Assembly: GCF_030272615.1 (NCBI RefSeq) | Contig: NC_081415.1 | Coordinates: 373,653,009-373,717,008, forward strand | DNA: 64,000 bases | From: Cryptomeria japonica | Lineage: Eukaryota > Streptophyta > Pinopsida > Cupressales > Cupressaceae | Direction: 5' to 3' | Shown here: positions 45,893-56,222 of the stretch, one piece after another | Layout: the number at the start of each line of letters is the position of its first letter | Numbering within the stretch: position 1 is the first letter of the stretch | The notes under the pieces: model-generated | The model's input: the letters and a program-made list of their open reading frames with translations, nothing else | Told to the model about the DNA's origin: nothing | The model's database searches: none | Translations under genes and position numbers: made by a program

Positions 45893-46365
45893 TATTTGTT
45901 TCCTCATTAGATAAGAAAACATGAGTTAGGTAAGTAATCTCTCGTTCAATGTTTTTTGTATCACAAATCAAAAAAGCACGAGGTTAAAGTTTTGCAAACA
46001 CCAACTTTATAGTCAAGATGGTGATGAGAAGAAGAGTGAATGTAGAAATTAGTGTGGGTTGATTTACAATAGACCCAACAGGCTGAAGAGTCATCTAGTT
46101 TTTTAATGGCAAGGATATCAAGGGAAGTTGGTTGTTACATTCTATCGCTTTCGTGAATGAGATGCTTTAGCTATGCTATTCAAATGGGAGCGAAATTCTT
46201 CTAATTTCTCTCAACCATGCAGCCAACAAACGTTGGTGTCTAATGCTTCCACCACTTTGGTTTGAATGTTAGGAATGTTTTCAAAAGAGTCCATGTAAAG
46301 GTTGGCCACAATAGGTGAGAGGGGGGATGAAATAACCAAGGATGATGATATGCCGGGTGAATTTG
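45893..46365 (-). pseudogene. Penelope-like element reverse transcriptase fragment
   Basis: The minus strand encodes SSPLSPIVANLYMDSFEN (the motif B block, usually GSPLSPV-ANLYME). A degraded catalytic region follows (ALDTNVCWLHG where YVDDTF-IWPHG is usual). Then come stop-EKLEEFRSHLNSI, and after a frameshift LDILAIKKLDDSSACWVYCK with STHTNFYIHSSSHHHLDYKV. After another shift CDTKNIEREITYLTHVFLSN ends the fragment. The chain LPFLDIL..VYRKPTHT..YLH..SHHHP is the signature of Penelope-like RT. The N-terminal RT part and any GIY-YIG nuclease are absent. The upstream end merges into the tandem repeat at 46370. Several stops and two frameshifts show it is old. Confidence 0.82.
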
Positions 46366-46880
46366 ATTGGATAACTCTAAATACAAGGGCATAGCAAGAC
46401 ATGACTTTTAAGATCCAAATGTCTTATGATGATAGTGTAAATTTCAATTACTTTTAGGTACTCTAATTTAAGTGTCTCTAGAATGATACGCAAATAAATA
46501 CTACAAATAATAAAAGGATGATGAGATGTCAAATGAAAGCTATTAAATAATCAGTGTCATTGCAAGACATCACTCTCCAATATGTAAATGTTTTAAAATG
46601 ATCATGCAAATTTTAATTCCTTGAAGGTATTGTTGTTCCTAGAAGAATTTGCATATAATTGTTCAAAATAATCGAAGGATGGAGAGATATCAGATGAATA
46701 TAGGAAAACATCACTATTTGGGATATAATTATCTTAACCGATTGTACAAATCTTAATACTCTAAGCTAAATATACTTAGAATGATATACAAATATTTTCT
46801 CAAAATTATTAAAAGATTATGAGATGATATCAAATGAATGCAATTGAAAAACTCAAAATACAAAGACATAACAAGAAATT
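46366..46880. repeat. Degenerate tandem repeat, about 150 bp unit
   Basis: The words ACATAGCAAGACAT / ATTGCAAGACATCAC / GGAAAACATCAC / CAAAGACATAAC recur at about 46391, 46559, 46703 and 46860. Each is followed by related AT-rich text (AATGATACGCAAATA.., GATGAGATGTCAAATGAA). Three to four copies are visible. The first copy borders the Penelope-like fragment. Confidence 0.65.
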
Positions 46881-48204
46881 AAACATAAACTGTATATAAA
46901 TTATTACATCAAACATTTTAGATCCCTCAAAAGCTAATCAAACAAAAACATATATATCAATTTATAAACGTCAGTATTTCCCATCCTAATATCTTCAAGT
47001 CACTTTTGATCTTTGGCAAAGCTTTTAAGTCGTTTTTTGTGAGCTGCAGTCTTCTTATTAAAATTATTAATATACTCCTTATTAAGACTATTCATGGTGT
47101 TCATAAAAAACTCTGATTTCAATTTCAGCGAGGCAAAGGGTGTCCCATATACCCATATATATATATATATATATAAAAGAATTATCTTATATTTTTTAAT
47201 TTAAAAATCATTTTATAATTTTAATTTTTTTATTTTAAAGAATTATTTTATAATTTTAATATTTTTTTTTTAAAGAACTATTTTCTAGTTTTAATTTTTA
47301 TGTATATATATTGGTTATGTTTTTATTTTTATGTGCAGAACATAATAATATATAAATCTTATTCTAATCTTAACAATAATATATAATTTTATATTAAATT
47401 ATATTCATATAATAGAATTTTAAAAAAATGAAATGCATACTTAAGCCTTTCTCCTCGTATTTTCTTCTAGTTCTAATATTGTAAATAAATACATGATTTT
47501 GATAAAACTAGAATTTGAAAAAAAGGAAAAAGTGTTAGAAGTATGTGCTATATATATATAGTGCAGACTTACATTTTCTGAAGCTGTTTGAAACGTCACG
47601 AGAAAAATGATAGTGATCCAGGAGAGGCTGAAAAATAAGAAAGCAAAAAATACAGCACAAAAAATTATATAAATAAACTCCATAGACAAATTAACGAATA
47701 TGGAAAATCTATAGGAACAGCTGTACAAATAAATGCAATAGGCAAATAACAATAGAAAAAATGTACTGTTCAAAGTTTGATGCGGATATATTTCGCCAAT
47801 GCAAGTCATCTAAAGATGAAAAGTCTCTAGTGCATGTGATCTTATAAAGTGCCTTTGGCATGCGATTAATAAGTGAAACAAAATAGGCGGTTAAAAAGGT
47901 AAAATAATCAATTCTCTGCATGTTGAATAGCCTGTTGAGATTGATCTGGGTGTCTTTCAACCATATCATATGTTTTAAAATGGTGTCATAAGATAAAATT
48001 TTAATGAATGTTTTGATCATATTCAAATGTGGATTAATTTTTGCCTTCAACTAAAACTCTGTTTATTGTCAAATTTCAGAATTACTCGAAAGTAAATTCA
48101 ATTCCAGCAAATATGTCATCTCACGGCTTTAACGATCTAGTTCTCAACCTCTAAGCATAAAATGAGCTTTAGAAATTTACGGGAAAATCTCTAGGTCACA
48201 ATAC
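46881..48204. other. AT-rich intergenic sequence
   Basis: No gene was recognised in about 1.3 kb. A pure (AT)n run lies at 47155-47175 and poly-T/poly-A rich DNA follows to 47430. Open frames here are short and show no domain. Confidence 0.5.
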
Positions 48205-48440
48205 AACCAAAACAGTTTCAAACTCCAAATATCATGTGTACCGGAATCAGGATAGTTCCCAGATACGCACAATATTGTCACAAAACAACAGAAAACCGTT
48301 CCAAACTCCAGATATCATATGTTGTGAATCAGGAATGTTCCCAGATAATAGCACAATATTTATTTATTCACAAAACAACAGGAAATCAGTTTTAACTCCA
48401 GATATCATGTATTCTGGAATCTGGATTGTTCCCAGATAAA
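48205..48440. repeat. Tandem repeat, about 85-90 bp unit
   Basis: Three copies each contain AACTCCAGATATCATGT (or close), then GGAATCAGGATTGTTCCCAG, then CACAATATT and CACAAAACAACAGGAAA. The repeat lies about 0.9 kb beyond the calmodulin stop codon. Confidence 0.82.
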
Positions 48441-49381
48441 TTGCATAATTTTTATGAAAGTGTAATTAGCTTGTTTCTAGTACCTTGTTGAATCCCGCAA
48501 GTCTTTGGAAAAAAAACTGAAACCGTCCTACCATAGTAACCATTAAGTGATCTCAGGTAGAGTAAATACCAATTAGCCTCTCAAAGCAGAAACAGAATTA
48601 TCATCTTTTAAGCAGCTTCTGAATCAATCCAATATTGTAACCAAAGAAATATTTTTCTGTGCTCAAATTATTGCCAGAAGAGAAAATCTCAAGTAATAAC
48701 GAATCTTAGTGCGCTGCATCGCAAGCATTTGGTCAATCTTATGAACATTGAAAGATGAAGTTAGTGCTCAATCTACGAATTTCGAATATCTTAGGACAAA
48801 AACCTGCAAATGTTGTACCCCCTTCCCAAGCAAATCTTCAAAAGTAAATTCTACGAAGCAGTTCTACAGAAGGAACTACTAGAAGTTTTGAATGTTTCGG
48901 TATGCATCCAATGAAAGATTAAAGAAACAAATTTATAATATTGAAAATTTGTACCAAAAACATCACCCTCAATTCCTTTCTTACACACTAACTTGTTTTT
49001 GTGTAGTACTTAACTTTAAAAACAGGCACAGGGATCAGAGTAGAGACATTCAAACTAAACCCACTGTCCAAAAATAGAAAGCAAAATACTTTCCCTCTAA
49101 TTTTGTAGCGAGAAAGACGTTAACAGGAGTCTTTCACAGTACAATAAACTTCTAGTCGAAAATATATAACACAGGACATTCAGACAGTTAAAACCAGAAA
49201 GTACACCTTCACTCTATTTTACGATAGAGCAAGGTGTGAACCCATTGTTCCTTTGAAACATAACTGCTACGGTCCTGAACGGAGCTTTAATAAAATCACA
49301 CAACCAGATTTCTATTGAGTGCAACACAGACAATCTGGATTACAAAAGACACATGATATTGGGGGTCTTAGAAATACAAAA
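48441..49381. other. Calmodulin downstream region, includes its 3' UTR
   Basis: The first few hundred bases left of 49382 should be 3' UTR of the minus-strand calmodulin gene. A TTTTATTAAAG-type signal on the minus strand lies near 49285-49295, but I cannot assign the poly(A) site. Nothing else was recognised. Confidence 0.4.
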
Positions 49382-49755
49382 TCACTTCGCCATCATCACC
49401 TTGACAAACTCCTCATAGTTGATCTGTCCATCTCCATCCACATCAGCCTCCCGAATCATCTCATCAACCTCTTCATCAGTAAGCTTTTCACCTAGATTTG
49501 TCATGACATGGCGTAGTTCAGCAGCAGATATAAAACCATTTTGATCCTTGTCAAAGACCCGGAATGCCTCCTTAAGCTCTTCTTCAGAGTCTGTGTCCTT
49601 CATTTTCCGTGCCATTAAATTTAAAAATTCAGCAAAGTCAATCGTACCATTGCCATCAGCATCAACTTCATTTATCATATCTTGAAGCTCTGCTTCAGTT
49701 GGGTTTTGACCAAGAGAGCGCATAACTGTTCCAAGCTCCTTTGTTGTGATGCATC
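49382..49755 (-). CDS. CaM: Calmodulin, final exon
   Basis: Calmodulin binds four Ca2+ ions and relays calcium signals to target enzymes in the cytosol and nucleus. This exon encodes residues 27-149 (123 residues) after the completing bases of Gly26. It begins [20 protein letters not shown] and ends [10 protein letters not shown] with TGA at 49382-49384. EF-hand loops 2-4 are intact: [24 protein letters not shown] and [18 protein letters not shown] acceptor (49756-49760) precedes GA-TGC, the conserved position of the single intron in plant calmodulin genes. One small difference from most plant calmodulins is FAEF for FPEF. No stop or frameshift is present, unlike everything around it. Exon 1 (about 78 bases, EF loop 1) was not found to the right. 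Confidence 0.95.
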
Positions 49756-51974
49756 CTGCAGCCACAGCGATTTATCAATGAAATCAGAAAATTATAAAAT
49801 ACCATAGAACAATACCTTTCCTACCTCATGTTTAAGTTATCTGGAGACTAATGTCCCATGTACTAGAAATTGCCAGAACACCTTCCACCATACCAAAATC
49901 TAACAAAATGACTTTGAAAGGGGATACAAATTAAGATTAAGCTGAATCCCGGTACACAAAAAGTACAAAAATACTAATAACTATAGCAAGCAAACATTTT
50001 TATTACTAGAGACTAATAAATAACAATGCCGATTCTATAAGTAACGTATACCATTTTATAGAATATTGATTTGACTGTCACTTTCGCAAATGGAAGCCTC
50101 AGTCCATCCACCGTATTAGGCAAGAATAAAGAAAGTATATCAATGTCAACAGGTGACCAAATGAACATGAAGGAGTCAAACTACTGCCAGTTACATTAGG
50201 AAACTACTAGCGTAAAAATAATGCCAAATCTAAGCAATGTAAACCATTCTATCAACATAATTATGAATAAGTTTTCCTTTTTCTAGATGGAAGCCTATGT
50301 TTACCCACCCCATTAGGCAGGAATAAAATTATATTGATATCCAAAGACACTGAAAGTAGATCAACAAGTCAAAAGCTACAACCGCTAAAAATAAGTACTG
50401 GGGTAAAAACACCCTAGGTTATAAAAAGTAACTAACACTAAAAATTTAAATACTAAAGAAAAGCAATCATGACAGCAGTAAACTCTAAAGCTGTTAAAAT
50501 CCTCAACCATAAGAACAGAATATAAATACAAATAGCCTTGTGCAAGATGTACCTTTGTTTGTTAATATTTGTTTCTTCTTGCTCACTTTGTCTACTAATG
50601 ATGTCAACTCGAGGAAGAAATCTAGGAAGTACTATAAATGCACTCAGAGCCTGCATTCAATACTATTACTTGAAAGTTGAAACATTGAACCTATAACTTG
50701 AGCAGACACAATCCAAATTGCACCTCACTCTCTAAAACCTACACCTCAAGCATTGTACATATGCCTATGCCTATCCCCTTTTCCCATTTGTTTTGGGTCC
50801 ACAGCAACTGGGATTGTCTTTTTATGCATCAACTAGTGTGCTAATGGTGTGTTTTGCATGGAAGTTGCCAAATAACTTTATCTTGGTCTGTCTCATTCAT
50901 TTTACTCATCTCAATGATCCAGTTCCAATCTGCACATTTAATCATTCATCTAAAGTTCTAAACTATGCTGCGCCCAAGTCGAACAACTAGATGTGCAGAT
51001 CAGATCTGGATCATGGAGATGAGTAACCCCAAACTTTTAAATGTCAATTTCTTAGTATGAAACCAAGTTTAACTCTTACTGTTATGAGCTGACTAAAACA
51101 CAATTTATTTCAAATTGCACACTAGGGTGCTGTATTTAAGCACTAACCCTAGAGGCAATTCATCTAGATCATCAAAGATTATCATGGATGCATTCATATG
51201 AAAGCATCAAATAGCAAAGTGATTGCATTGTCTGCTTGTATCATCCTTGGCATACTACATGCTTTTCTGTTGTCTTTGATCTTGGTTCATCATTGCTGAA
51301 TCGGTTCACCTAGGGATCTGATTGAACATGACCCTCGCAATTCAGCAGACTCCCAAAGGTGTTTGTAAACACTGCCTGTTTCTTTCCGTTTCTTGTTGTC
51401 ATTCAATTTCCACCAGTTACAGCCTGTGGGTCAGTTTCAGGTTCAGTTGCAGAGATCAGCTGCACAGACACAGATCTTAACAAGAGTGACACACAATTAG
51501 TTTGCAGATTCCAAGACATTCATCTGAACAGGGCCCTGATTTTTCAGTGCATTGGCAAATACATTTCTCACCTCTTCAGTAGTATATTCCATCATCAAAC
51601 CTCAAGCTACGAATAGCATTCAAATTCATTTATTTCTACAATAATTTCAGTTTTTTATTATTGCCAGTCCTAACTCTTATATCTAGGTTGATTATTTACT
51701 TAAAAGCTTTGTTTATTTTATTAGTCTAGATTATTTATGTGAGGCAGCATTTTCCCTTACTAGTCATATATGAGACAAGAGCCGATGCCACCTTGCTCTC
51801 CATCACAAGTAATCATTAATGGGCAAGATTCCAAATCCGTCCCTTTCACCCACTACTTTTATTCTATATATTGGCCATTTTAACAAGTATGTTTAGGCAT
51901 TTCAACTTTTGAAGCAAAAAATATGTTATCTTAGATGCTGGAAAACTTTACAATAAGGATAATTGCACAATCTA
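49756..51974 (-). other. Calmodulin intron sequence (near the acceptor)
   Basis: Follows directly upstream of the acceptor. About 2.2 kb of AT-rich DNA with short frames only. No transposon domain or exon 1 was recognised. That it is intron follows from the conserved gene structure, not from a transcript. Confidence 0.6.
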
Positions 51975-52430
51975 AGGCTTGGAATTTGTGATTATTCAAG
52001 AAGGACATTCCATGGTTCTAGCAAACTGAAACTATTTCTCCAATTTTCACAACCAGCAATTATTCAAAAAACACATTCTATTGTTGTATCAAACTGAAAC
52101 CATTTCTCCAATTTTCCCAACCAGCTTGGGATTTGTGATTATTCAGGAAGGACATTCCATGGTTCTAGCAAACTGAAACTATTTCTCCAATCCTCCCAAC
52201 CAGCAATTATTCAAAAAACACATTCTATTGTTGTAACAAATTGAAACCATTTCTCCTATTTTCCCAACCAGTGTCAAAGGGCCTCCCCCTATGGTAAAGT
52301 TGGTTGGGTAAATATCTCATAAGTCTTCTATTCTCCCAGCCAATTTTAGAGGACAACCCACCCAACCTAGTAAAGTTGGCTGGTTAGATATCTAATGAGT
52401 CTTCAATTCTCCCAATCAATTTTCGAGGAG
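51975..52430. repeat. Two adjoining tandem duplications
   Basis: A unit of about 147 bases (GACATTCCATGGTTCTAGCA at 52004 and 52151, with CAATTATTCAAAAAACACAT in both) occurs twice. From about 52290 another unit of roughly 88 bases (GTAAAGTTGGTTGG.., ATATCTCATAAGTCTTC.., TTCTCCCAGCCAATTTT) also occurs twice, degenerately. Both contain the CTCCCAACCAG word, so they may share an origin. Confidence 0.75.
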
Positions 52431-52959
52431 ATCCAAAACTTCTGGAGAAAGAGCCAAAACCTTAAATGGGTAGAGGAGGACTTACTTCTTGAGGGTCCGA
52501 TTAGTTGTCTTCTCAATCTTCTGGGCTTGGAAGACTTACACCACTTGTTTTCATCTAAAGTGCATCTAAAGGACACCCCAGATGAACAGTGGCTTTGAAT
52601 CCAAGACAATCAACATTGCATATCCATGACAAGATTAAACATCTGGGGGGGAAAAAGCTTTGAGAATTTGATCAGTTACACTAGCAAACAGAAAGATGAG
52701 GTTCTAACAGTAATAATTACCTCCAAGTGGACTTGACAAAGCACCACAAGTGCCATCAAAAGGTCATGCTGGACCATCCAGACTCTCCAAGCAGAGGAGA
52801 AGATGACAAATATCTGAGATCATCTCAATGCTGCTTCATTACCATTTAATAATTTATATTTATGTTTTTTGGCTCCCCTTATGTTACATGCCTTTTATAT
52901 AGATGATTTTACAAGTAAAGTATGCTCTGTGAATAGGGAATTTAGGCCTTTTGTATGGT
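52431..52959. other. Sequence with no recognised feature
   Basis: About 530 bases. Overlapping open frames of 67-68 codons on both strands at 52395-52609 show no domain; I do not call a gene. Confidence 0.4.
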
Positions 52960-53879
52960 TGTAATGTCCCCTTTTTAGCTGCAGCATTGAGTGAGTGCTT
53001 TGTCGGCACTTAGCTAGAACTGAGTTTTCAGTTAGGCATATTTACATTTGAAATAAGGCAGCTGAGTCTTCAGTTGGGCCACAGAGTACCTTTGTGCCTT
53101 CAGGTGGAGCACAGCTGGATCTTTTGCTTAGGATTGGAATAAAAGTGAACTGAGTTTTCAGTTAGGCATCTTTAGATTTGAAATAAGGCAGCTAACTCTT
53201 CAGTTGGGACACAGCAAACCTTTGTGCCTTCGGGTGGAGCACAGCTGGATCTTTTGCTTAGGATTGGAATAAAGGTGAATGTGTGGTCAGTTAACTGATT
53301 AAAACTGCCATCAATTAAGGGTGGGACTGCTCAGTTAACTGATTGGAACAGACCACAACTTCGGGAGATCGTTGTCAGTTAGCTACCACCAATTGTGGTA
53401 CAACTGCCTACGATTGTGGATCACCAGCTTGAGGGAGTATAGGAAGTGCTGGAGGAGAAAAGCCAAAGTATCTTTGAAAATTATAAACCAAAACTCAACT
53501 TTAGCTTCAGGGAGGTGATGATGCCACAGCAGCTTGCTTAGCAATTGAGGATGAAACCCTATTGGCATGAACCTGATCATCCTGGGACAAAAACCTTCAC
53601 AAGTAATACATGTTGCAGAATAATAGCAGTTAAACAGTGGTACATAGTGCAAAATAATAGTGGTATCATACAGAGATGCACCAACAGCAGAACAATCAGT
53701 TTGCATAATGCAATGTGATAGGGATGTTTCAGAGTTCAGATCGCTATGTTGGGAGTTCCAAGTGAGTTGTATTAGATTAGTTGCTCTTATTTGAATGCAC
53801 GTGTTTCATAAGATAATATCAAAAATCTCTATTGTTAGAGCCTTTCTAGGTTTGATTTATATATATGTTTAGTTTAGTA
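52960..53879 (+). repeat. LTR element 5, 5' LTR with internal 130-bp duplication
   Basis: Starts TGTAATGTCCCCTTTT and ends just before the primer site. A block of 130 bases starting AACTGAGTTTTCAGTTAGGC is present twice (53018-53147, 53148-53277). The 3' LTR has one copy, which accounts for the length difference. Confidence 0.8.
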
Positions 53880-53882
53880 TGG

Positions 53883-53894
53883 TGGTATCAAAGC
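53883..53894 (+). promoter_or_regulatory. LTR element 5 primer-binding site
   Basis: TGGTATCAAAGC follows the LTR by about 3 bases. It is one change from the initiator tRNA-Met complement. Confidence 0.78.
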
Positions 53895-54395
53895 TGTGAT
53901 CTTGCCAGACCATAGAAAACAACAAAAAACTAAATAACTAAACAGAAAAAACAAAAACAAAAACAAACAAATATAAATAATCAAACATCCATGTCAGAGA
54001 CTGACAAGAAAACAAGATATCAACATAGGAAACAAGGAAAGTAGAATATAGCACACGAGAATAGTAAGGGTAAAATGCCAGAAGATGAAAGGGCAGATCT
54101 ATTTTAAAATACCCTAATAGGAATTTAGCAGGTACAAGAGAGTATGGTAAAATGAATGGAACAAATGTTAAATAATCAATCCAGATAATACTACAGCATT
54201 TTGGATAGAGGGCAGTTTAACTTTGTATGAGTAACCAGCACTTAATCAAACAATCACCTTCAGAAACCCATTAAGCCCATGTTTGTACAAAAGAATGAAA
54301 AACCAAATGCTAAGGAAAACTACTCCAGGGGAGTTGGACACACTTTTTGTGAAGTATCAAAAGAAATCAGAAGAATTCAAGGCTGTAACTAACTT

Positions 54396-55388
54396 TTGTT
54401 AACTATTTGGAGATACTTGTCAAGGAGGTTCAGGACAGCAAAACCCATAGTAGCACCTGGAATGATGAAAGAGGCACTTGCTACAGAAGTTGAACAAATT
54501 AGAAGCCCTACCTTTTATGGCAGCAATAAAACATCCACCCAAGCATGGTTGCAGACATACTTTGCACTCAATCCTAGAGTGGAGCAAGATGACATTCTGT
54601 TCACCACATTGCATTTGGAGAGTGTTGCCTATGACCAGTGGCACCATGGTTTGACCACACAAGAGCATGGAATTGCACATACTTTTGATGATTTCCACCA
54701 GATATTGTGAGACTGCTTTGAGTGAAAGGTGAGGATGGGGACTTCAGGTATCTTGCCAAAATTAGACAACAAAACATCAGTGGATTTATATGTTGCTAAA
54801 TTTCAGCAAGTTGTATTCATGGTAGCTAATGTTCAGAAAAGAGAAACACTTTCCTCTTTATCGAGGCCCAAGGGTTTATTTGAGCCTCTCAAGGGTCTAG
54901 TAAGGCATTTGCACCCCCATTTACAGCAGAATATTAGAAGGGCTTTGACACTATGATCGATTGTACTGAGAAACAAATTTTCATCAACCTAAAGCAACTA
55001 CTACTGGACAACAAAAAAGTTAATAAAGGCAGTTCAATTCATACCATCATGGAACTACAGCTCAGCCTATTGTGGCAAAAAGGATTGATGAGTGAACTAG
55101 AAATGAGCTTAGAAGAAAAAAGTTGTGTTTTCCATACAAAGAGCAATGGTAGTAGTCATAGACGTCTAAGCAAGGGCCAAATACATCGTAGCATTATAAC
55201 TAAAGTAATTTCTGATGAAGAAGACGTTTATTATAGGACCAATGAATCAAAAGCAACAGATGATTCAATTGTGGCACATGAGCTTGAGCAATTGGCAAGA
55301 GATAACACCAGCACTAGAGAAGGTACACTTGCAGCTCTACCAGGAGCACCTCAGCATCACCCACTTAGAATTCATGGAGAGTTATCTA
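54396..55388 (+). pseudogene. LTR element 5 gag remnant
   Basis: The first block reads PTFYGSNKTSTQAWLQTYFA, then DDILFTTLHLESVAYDQWHH. A second block reads TSVDLYVAKFQQVVFMVANV and LFEPLKGLVRHLHPHLQQNI, the capsid pattern of gypsy gag. A further frame (54953-55388) has KVISDEEDVYYR and GTLAALPGAPQHHPLRIHGE. The last resembles the TIASLSGVP..FRIRG stretch just before protease in some gypsy elements. Two frameshifts separate the blocks and the zinc finger is degraded. Copia 4 inserted where protease should begin. No protease follows at 61306. Confidence 0.68.
55384..55388. repeat. Copia 4 target-site duplication, left
   Basis: ATCTA lies before the LTR start. ATCTT lies after the 3' LTR at 61306-61310. 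Four of five bases agree, consistent with one later change. Confidence 0.7.
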
Positions 55389-56140
55389 TGTTGAAAATGT
55401 TAGCTAGTTCAAATACCTGATTATTGAATTTTAATGTTGTCAAATGGCAATTAAAATTCAAATGTATTATCTCAATTAAATTTGTTATTGGGCTGGACCC
55501 AAATGTAACGTGTAAAGGCAAATTACATATGTTATTGGGCTGGGCCCAAATGTAACGTGGAAAGGCAATTCAATGACTATTGGGCTGGACCCAAATGTCT
55601 AACGTGGGAAATATACAATGACAATATAACATTATTTAATTAACATGCAAGCCGACTTTAGGATAATTGGCGCCAAAAGATTGATATATAACCACTTCAA
55701 GATGAAGTCATTTGAACACAATAATTACCAAATGCTATCTGCTCTCCTAGCAGCGATCCTTCCTCATGCAAACTTGTATAAGGCGATTGTGCAAACTCTT
55801 CAAGGTTGATTGTGGCGAAGTTGTCAAAGTTCTTCATAAGGTCTCTTGTGTGAATCTAATCTGGACATCTGCTGCTCCTCCTAATCATCTGCTGTTAATG
55901 AAGGGCTGCATTCATCACCGATATCTTGAACAGCAATCTGAGATAAGTCATTGCCTTGTAAACTGTCTACATTTGAGATAATACATATCACATTTAAAGG
56001 CTGGGTTTTTCACCTCCAAGAGGGAGGTTTTCCCAAGGTATTGGTGTCTTGTGTCTTGTGTTTTATTGCTGTTACTATTTATGCACAGTCTGATTATAAT
56101 CTAATTGGTTAAATTAACATCTGATTGCTTAAAATTAACA
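55389..56140 (+). repeat. Copia 4 5' LTR
   Basis: Starts TGTTGAAAATGTTAGC and ends ..AAAATTAACA. A 40-50 base unit (TTATTGGGCTGGACCCAAAT followed by GTAACGTG) occurs three times at 55484-55610. A TATA box (GATATATAACC, about 55681-55691) follows. Confidence 0.95.
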
Positions 56141-56152
56141 TGGTATCAGAGC
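56141..56152 (+). promoter_or_regulatory. Copia 4 primer-binding site
   Basis: TGGTATCAGAGC directly adjoins the LTR with no spacer. Perfect initiator tRNA-Met complement. Confidence 0.93.
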
Positions 56153-56222
56153 TTTAGGTTCATTAAAATAATCAGATTATTAGTTGCCCTTCACTTTCAG
56201 TTTGTTGTTTCAGGTTTGCAAG

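Noticed and set aside
47441-48050. Two hydrophobic minus-strand frames resembling membrane proteins
   Set aside because: AT-rich DNA gives Phe/Ile/Leu-rich frames by chance. They overlap each other, and no family was recognised.
52395-52609. Open frames of 67-68 codons on both strands
   Set aside because: No domain, no conserved neighbour and both strands open; chance is the simpler reading.
55766-55981. 71-codon frame starting MQTCIRRLCKLFKVDCGEVV, also at 60932
   Set aside because: Both copies are the same part of the Copia 4 LTR; it is U5 sequence, not a gene.
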